In this document: positions 5,655-8,890 of the stretch, piece by piece
How the letters are laid out: every line of letters begins with the position of its first letter
Position numbering within the stretch: the stretch's first letter is position 1
Notes under the pieces: generated by a model
The model's database searches: none
What the model was told of the DNA's origin: nothing
Seen by the model: the letters and a program-made list of their open reading frames with translations, nothing else
Assembly (NCBI GenBank): GCA_030608245.1
Contig: JAUWEO010000059.1
Location: 1-8,890 of the forward strand
DNA from: Candidatus Latescibacterota bacterium
GTDB lineage: Bacteria; Latescibacterota; MVCY01
DNA length: 8,890 bases
Direction: 5' to 3'
Made by a program: the position numbers and the translations under genes

Positions 5655-6506
5655 CTAATTGTCGGCAACAGGGCCTTTGGGCTTTCTCCCCACTGCGTAG
5701 GACCTTACCCCCTCTTTTACCCATCTGTTTAGAAACTGTTCCCATCCTGAAAACTCGACAAACCTGTAAATCCAGAGACTTATGCAGTTAAAGAGTTTCT
5801 CCCCTAACAAGGAAAGTCTCTGGCTACGTACCAAAGAACGATTTACCAAGTTAATCACCAAAAAGAGAAGTTGGGGAAGTTTTGCACAATACTTCACTGG
5901 TTTCTCCAGGGTTCCTTTCTCGATTACCTCAAACCCCACTTCCGAGAACATTCTCGCCAATTCATCTGGTTTGAAGGCAGTGTGCAGATATTTGTCGCTG
6001 CCAGGTCCTTGAATCCCAAAACTCTTCAAAATACCCAATTGGACAAAATCTGGCGGTCTCTTTTTATAGTTGGGCGTGGTTATCAGTAGTTTCCCCTCGG
6101 AGGTCAAAATCCGATAAAATTCCTGAATCGCAGCCCGAGGGTTCTGCAGATGCTCCAGCACCTCCGTGCAGAGAATATTGCCCATTTTTCCGTCTTTTAT
6201 GAATTCAAGGGACTCCAGACCGCCGACGATAAACAGCCCTGCTGGTACCCTCTGTTTAGCCCTCAGCAGCACACTACGGGCTATATCCACTCCGACGACC
6301 TTGCCGTTCCGATACCCGAGGCAATAGGTGCCCACATTACACCCGGCATCCAGCAACACTCCGTGCATACCAGTCAACCTTCTGAGGATAAATCGCTTCC
6401 TCAGAATGCCTCTGAGGGTGTTGTAGACAATGACCTCTTCAGGGTACTTCTCTCCCACCTGTTCATAGAATAAACGATAAGCTTTATCCATCGTTGTCTG
6501 AGCCAT
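5655..6506 (-). CDS. Class I SAM-dependent methyltransferase
   Basis: This protein probably methylates a sugar, lipid carrier or other small molecule of the adjacent polysaccharide pathway; the substrate cannot be read from the sequence. With ATG at 6506 it has 283 residues. The Rossmann-fold SAM site is clear: motif I LLDAGCNVGTY (51-61), VGVDIA with acidic Asp74, CTEVLEHL (113-120) and the strand LLITTPN (140-146), as in the Methyltransf_11/UbiE-like group. A C-terminal part rich in hydrophobic and aromatic residues (about 211-260) may contact the membrane. The start is uncertain: TTG 6521, ATG 6506 and ATG 6491 are all in frame, none has a good Shine-Dalgarno site, and ATG 6491 would overlap the flippase stop by eight bases, a typical coupling arrangement. 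A 63-base gap with a promoter-like site follows. Confidence 0.85.
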   Translation of the reverse strand: MAQTTMDKAYRLFYEQVGEKYPEEVIVYNTLRGILRKRFILRRLTGMHGVLLDAGCNVGTYCLGYRNGKVVGVDIARSVLLRAKQRVPAGLFIVGGLESLEFIKDGKMGNILCTEVLEHLQNPRAAIQEFYRILTSEGKLLITTPNYKKRPPDFVQLGILKSFGIQGPGSDKYLHTAFKPDELARMFSEVGFEVIEKGTLEKPVKYCAKLPQLLFLVINLVNRSLVRSQRLSLLGEKLFNCISLWIYRFVEFSGWEQFLNRWVKEGVRSYAVGRKPKGPVADN

Positions 6507-8001
6507 TGGTTTGGGGTTCAACAGGAGAGACCCATCTTTTCGACCACATCTGTTTGATCTTGTTCAGCTCTGAGGGATAGAGAAACTTGAGGCAGAAAAG
6601 ACTCAGCGGATAAAATATCAGCAAGGCTATTTTGTAAAGGCGGAATCCCCAGGGAGGAAGACAGAGAGAAATTCCCAACTGGCCAAGGTAGAAAAGTAGA
6701 ACACACACTGCCCCAATCTTTACCAATCTCCCCCACTCATAACGGATCGGATAGTGTAGTTGGGAGAAGAAATATAGCAGCGAAGTCATTAACAGATAAG
6801 CCCCCAGGGTAGAATAGGCCGCTCCCATCATACCCAAGCGAGGAATCAAAAGAAGGTTGCCGATAATGTTAAAGGCAGCTCCCAGTCCGGTAATTACGGG
6901 CAGGTACTGCGTTTTTTTCTTAAGGTAAATGCCCACAAGGAAGTTCACGTATATCCCATAAAAGGCGTAAGAGATCAGGATAAGCGGCACTATCTGGGTG
7001 GCATTCCAGTAATTCGGGCCAAAGACAGTAAATCCGAAGATGCGAAATCTTACAATGTCGTTGATAAAAAATGAAACCGTCAGGAAGATAAATCCCGTCA
7101 ACAAAAGGAAATAAGTAAGCACCTTCGAGAATACTTCCTTAGCCTCCTCTCTCTTGGAGGTAGAAAGGAAAAAGGGGTGCCAGGCGAATCTGAACCCGGA
7201 AACAACCAGTGCCATAATCATACCTAATTTATAGCCAGCATTATAAATCCCTACTGTTCCAGTATCTGTTAGCTTTCCCAGCAGAATTCTGTCTATCAAA
7301 TCCATTAGAGTCACGGAAAGAGTGGCCGGAATGTAGGGCAAACCAAATTTTAGAAGTTCTTTGTAGATTTTTCCCGAAAAAGAAAGATTGAAGTAGCGAC
7401 GGATAATCGGGCTCAACAGCAAGAAGGTCACCGCTGAGGCAATCAGGTTGGCCCGAAAGATGGCCTCTACACCCCAGTTAAGATGAACAATAAACAGAAT
7501 ATTCAAGGCAAAGCTCGTAATCACATTAATTAAGCTAATCTTAATGAACTTGCCTGATTGCTGCTCTCCCCTGAGGATAAGCAGTGGGAAGATGGAAAAA
7601 GTGTCAAACAGCAGGATGCCACTGGAGAGTTTTATCAGGCCAGAAAATCGAGCCTGATTGATAATTAGTCTGGACAAATGGGGTGAGAAGATAAAGAGCA
7701 AGGCAGCGAAAAGAACTGCGGTGAAGATGGTGGAAAGGTAAACTGTGCTGAATATCGTTTTCTTCTCTTCCTTGGTGTCGGCCAAAACAAAGAATCGCAA
7801 GAAGGCGGTGTTGAGACCAAGGGTGAAGATTACATTGCTAATAGCCAGGAAGGTGAAGACTAGGGCGGCTACTCCATACTCTTCGGTGGAAAGACAATTT
7901 GTATACAGAGGAAGAAGCAGAAAGCCAATAAACCGGGTAAGGGAATACCCAATACCATATACTAAAGATTGTTTTACAAGTCTCTTTAAACTAGAGAACA
8001 T
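6484..8001 (-). CDS. Polysaccharide / lipid-linked oligosaccharide flippase (Wzx/RfbX-like)
   Basis: This integral membrane protein of the MOP superfamily (PST family) probably moves a lipid-linked oligosaccharide across the cytoplasmic membrane before polymerisation or ligation. The 505 residues contain about 12-14 hydrophobic segments; clear ones lie near 13-33, 44-66, 84-105, 122-143, 156-173, 183-200, 293-313, 336-358, 367-386, 394-412, 426-448 and 456-475. Family-like sequences include the N-terminal QSLVYGIGYSLTRFIGFLLL, LKFGLPYIPATL (217-228), DRILLG (237-242), GIYNAGYKLG (251-260), WHPFFLS (274-280) and NIIGNLLLIPRLGMMGAAYS (378-397). The soluble tail after about 476 is basic, then acidic. 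ATG at 8001 lies four bases after the glycosyltransferase stop and its end overlaps the methyltransferase start, so the three form one operon. The glycan transported is unknown. Confidence 0.92.
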   Translation of the reverse strand: MFSSLKRLVKQSLVYGIGYSLTRFIGFLLLPLYTNCLSTEEYGVAALVFTFLAISNVIFTLGLNTAFLRFFVLADTKEEKKTIFSTVYLSTIFTAVLFAALLFIFSPHLSRLIINQARFSGLIKLSSGILLFDTFSIFPLLILRGEQQSGKFIKISLINVITSFALNILFIVHLNWGVEAIFRANLIASAVTFLLLSPIIRRYFNLSFSGKIYKELLKFGLPYIPATLSVTLMDLIDRILLGKLTDTGTVGIYNAGYKLGMIMALVVSGFRFAWHPFFLSTSKREEAKEVFSKVLTYFLLLTGFIFLTVSFFINDIVRFRIFGFTVFGPNYWNATQIVPLILISYAFYGIYVNFLVGIYLKKKTQYLPVITGLGAAFNIIGNLLLIPRLGMMGAAYSTLGAYLLMTSLLYFFSQLHYPIRYEWGRLVKIGAVCVLLFYLGQLGISLCLPPWGFRLYKIALLIFYPLSLFCLKFLYPSELNKIKQMWSKRWVSPVEPQTNGSDNDG

Positions 8002-8005
8002 AATG

Positions 8006-8890
8006 TTATCCGATAAATCTTCCCTCTTGATCCATCCACCCTTTTTCCCGGTAAATTTCTAAGATGCCAGCAACCACACTTCTGGAGTCGTGCGATTTTT
8101 CCACCCACTTTCTTCCCGCGATACCTCTGCCACGACGATATTCCCTATTAGTCACTACCTGAATCAACTTCTGCTCCAAGTTCTCGGCGTCTACTCTAAT
8201 AAACGGATGGTCCGGGATATACTGCGCATATTCAGGTGTCAAGGCAGTCAGGGTAGGTATCCCCATCGCCAACGCCTCCAGACTGCTGATTCCATAACCC
8301 AGCTCGCCCAACTGATCAATCATAATATCACATTCTGCCTTAATATCAAGGGCCTCTGCGTGGGTGAGATTCTCGATCAGGACCAGCTGAACAGGGTATC
8401 TCTTCTCCAGTTTTTTTACCACAGCTATAATCTGTTCTGAACCTTTAGCCTGGCGATCCGTAGGTGAATGGCAGATGCGAAGAACCTTATTCTCAGCAGT
8501 CTTTATTCGGAATCTCTGGGAATTGAAGGGGAAAAAAATGTGGTGGATATCGGGGTGAAGTTTCTGGAGATCAAATTCTGTCGTGAGGTCAAGGTCGCTC
8601 ACTTTATCAATGGTGGGAATCACTCCTCGCAGTCGCAGGTCACTTCCTAAGTAGCAACAAACGATCTTTTTGCCTATTTGTTTGAGCTGACGGATGATCT
8701 TGCCGCTTCGCAGAAAACCCAGTCCTCCGTCCAGTTGATAAAGATCGAAGTCTGAGAGCTGGTGTTCTTCTATAAAAAGCTGGACTTTTCTCTCCCAGAT
8801 CCAATCTCGGAAAGCCACCAGAGTTCGCTCGGACCATCCTTTGGGTCTCCAAATTCTGGGGATTTGTTCGATCTGTTCCTTGACATTCCT
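8006..8890 (-). CDS. GT-B fold glycosyltransferase, N-terminus beyond the window
   Basis: This is a family 4-like nucleotide-sugar glycosyltransferase that probably adds a sugar to the glycan handled by the downstream flippase. The frame is open to the right edge, giving 294 visible residues; a GTG at 8818 could initiate but gives a protein lacking much of the first Rossmann domain, so I treat the gene as continuing past 8890. Counting from the edge, the acceptor-domain strand KKIVCCYLGSDLRLRG (74-89) precedes the linker and the donor domain. The donor domain has HSPTDRQAKGSEQII (141-155), LIENLTHAEAL (171-181), then MIDQLGELGYGISSLEALAMG (190-210) at the nucleotide-sugar site. The DQL-x3-GYG-x4-EALAMG pattern is that of a GT4 subgroup in which the first Glu of the usual E-x7-E motif is not conserved. 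Donor and acceptor are unknown. The TAA at 8006-8008 is four bases from the flippase start. Confidence 0.9.
   Translation of the reverse strand, partial: RNVKEQIEQIPRIWRPKGWSERTLVAFRDWIWERKVQLFIEEHQLSDFDLYQLDGGLGFLRSGKIIRQLKQIGKKIVCCYLGSDLRLRGVIPTIDKVSDLDLTTEFDLQKLHPDIHHIFFPFNSQRFRIKTAENKVLRICHSPTDRQAKGSEQIIAVVKKLEKRYPVQLVLIENLTHAEALDIKAECDIMIDQLGELGYGISSLEALAMGIPTLTALTPEYAQYIPDHPFIRVDAENLEQKLIQVVTNREYRRGRGIAGRKWVEKSHDSRSVVAGILEIYREKGWMDQEGRFIG

Noticed and set aside
6150..6473. A 107-codon plus-strand open frame opposite the methyltransferase
   Set aside because: It is antisense to the conserved SAM-binding motifs and shows no protein-like motif of its own.
1..8890. Mobile element, CRISPR array, tRNA/rRNA or defence system
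   Set aside because: I saw no transposase or integrase, no regularly spaced repeats, no cloverleaf or rRNA-like sequence, and no toxin-antitoxin or nuclease pair; all larger frames have housekeeping or glycan-synthesis identities.

Overview
This window looks like chromosomal DNA from an uncultured or poorly characterised bacterium of moderate GC content. Apart from a short tail at the left edge, every gene reads on the minus strand, so transcription runs from the right edge toward the left. The gene order yicC-remA-gmk-rpoZ-coaBC is an old bacterial housekeeping arrangement known from Firmicutes, Thermotogae and several deep-branching phyla. Strong Shine-Dalgarno sites and TTG starts fit that range, but the sequence alone does not fix the phylum.

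Right third (about 5655-8890): the end of a cell-surface polysaccharide locus. In transcription order it holds a GT-B glycosyltransferase cut by the window edge, a Wzx/RfbX-type polysaccharide flippase four bases downstream, and a class I SAM-dependent methyltransferase whose start overlaps the end of the flippase. This set fits synthesis, modification and membrane export of a lipid-linked glycan.

Middle (3561-5591): a 63-base gap with a consensus -35 box separates the polysaccharide genes from yicC, remA, gmk and rpoZ. These encode an endoribonuclease/RNase adaptor, a DNA-binding regulator, GMP kinase and the omega subunit of RNA polymerase. They are packed closely enough to be cotranscribed. 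remA and gmk both appear to start at TTG, each behind a strong Shine-Dalgarno sequence.

Left (1-3591): coaBC (coenzyme A synthesis) overlaps rpoZ, followed by a family 4 Fe-S uracil-DNA glycosylase and, after a 95-base gap, the replicative helicase gene dnaB. Many genomes have priA after coaBC; here repair and replication genes take that place. At the far left a short plus-strand reading frame ends 90 bases from the end of dnaB and probably is the C-terminus of a convergent gene.

I see no mobile element, CRISPR array, tRNA, rRNA, toxin-antitoxin pair or recognisable defence system, and no clear new biological system. The observations most worth checking are the guanylate kinase P-loop, which has Arg where Lys is expected; the 12-base perfect anti-Shine-Dalgarno match before a TTG start of remA; an eight-codon reading frame with a good ribosome binding site upstream of dnaB; and a remA homologue directly downstream of polysaccharide genes.
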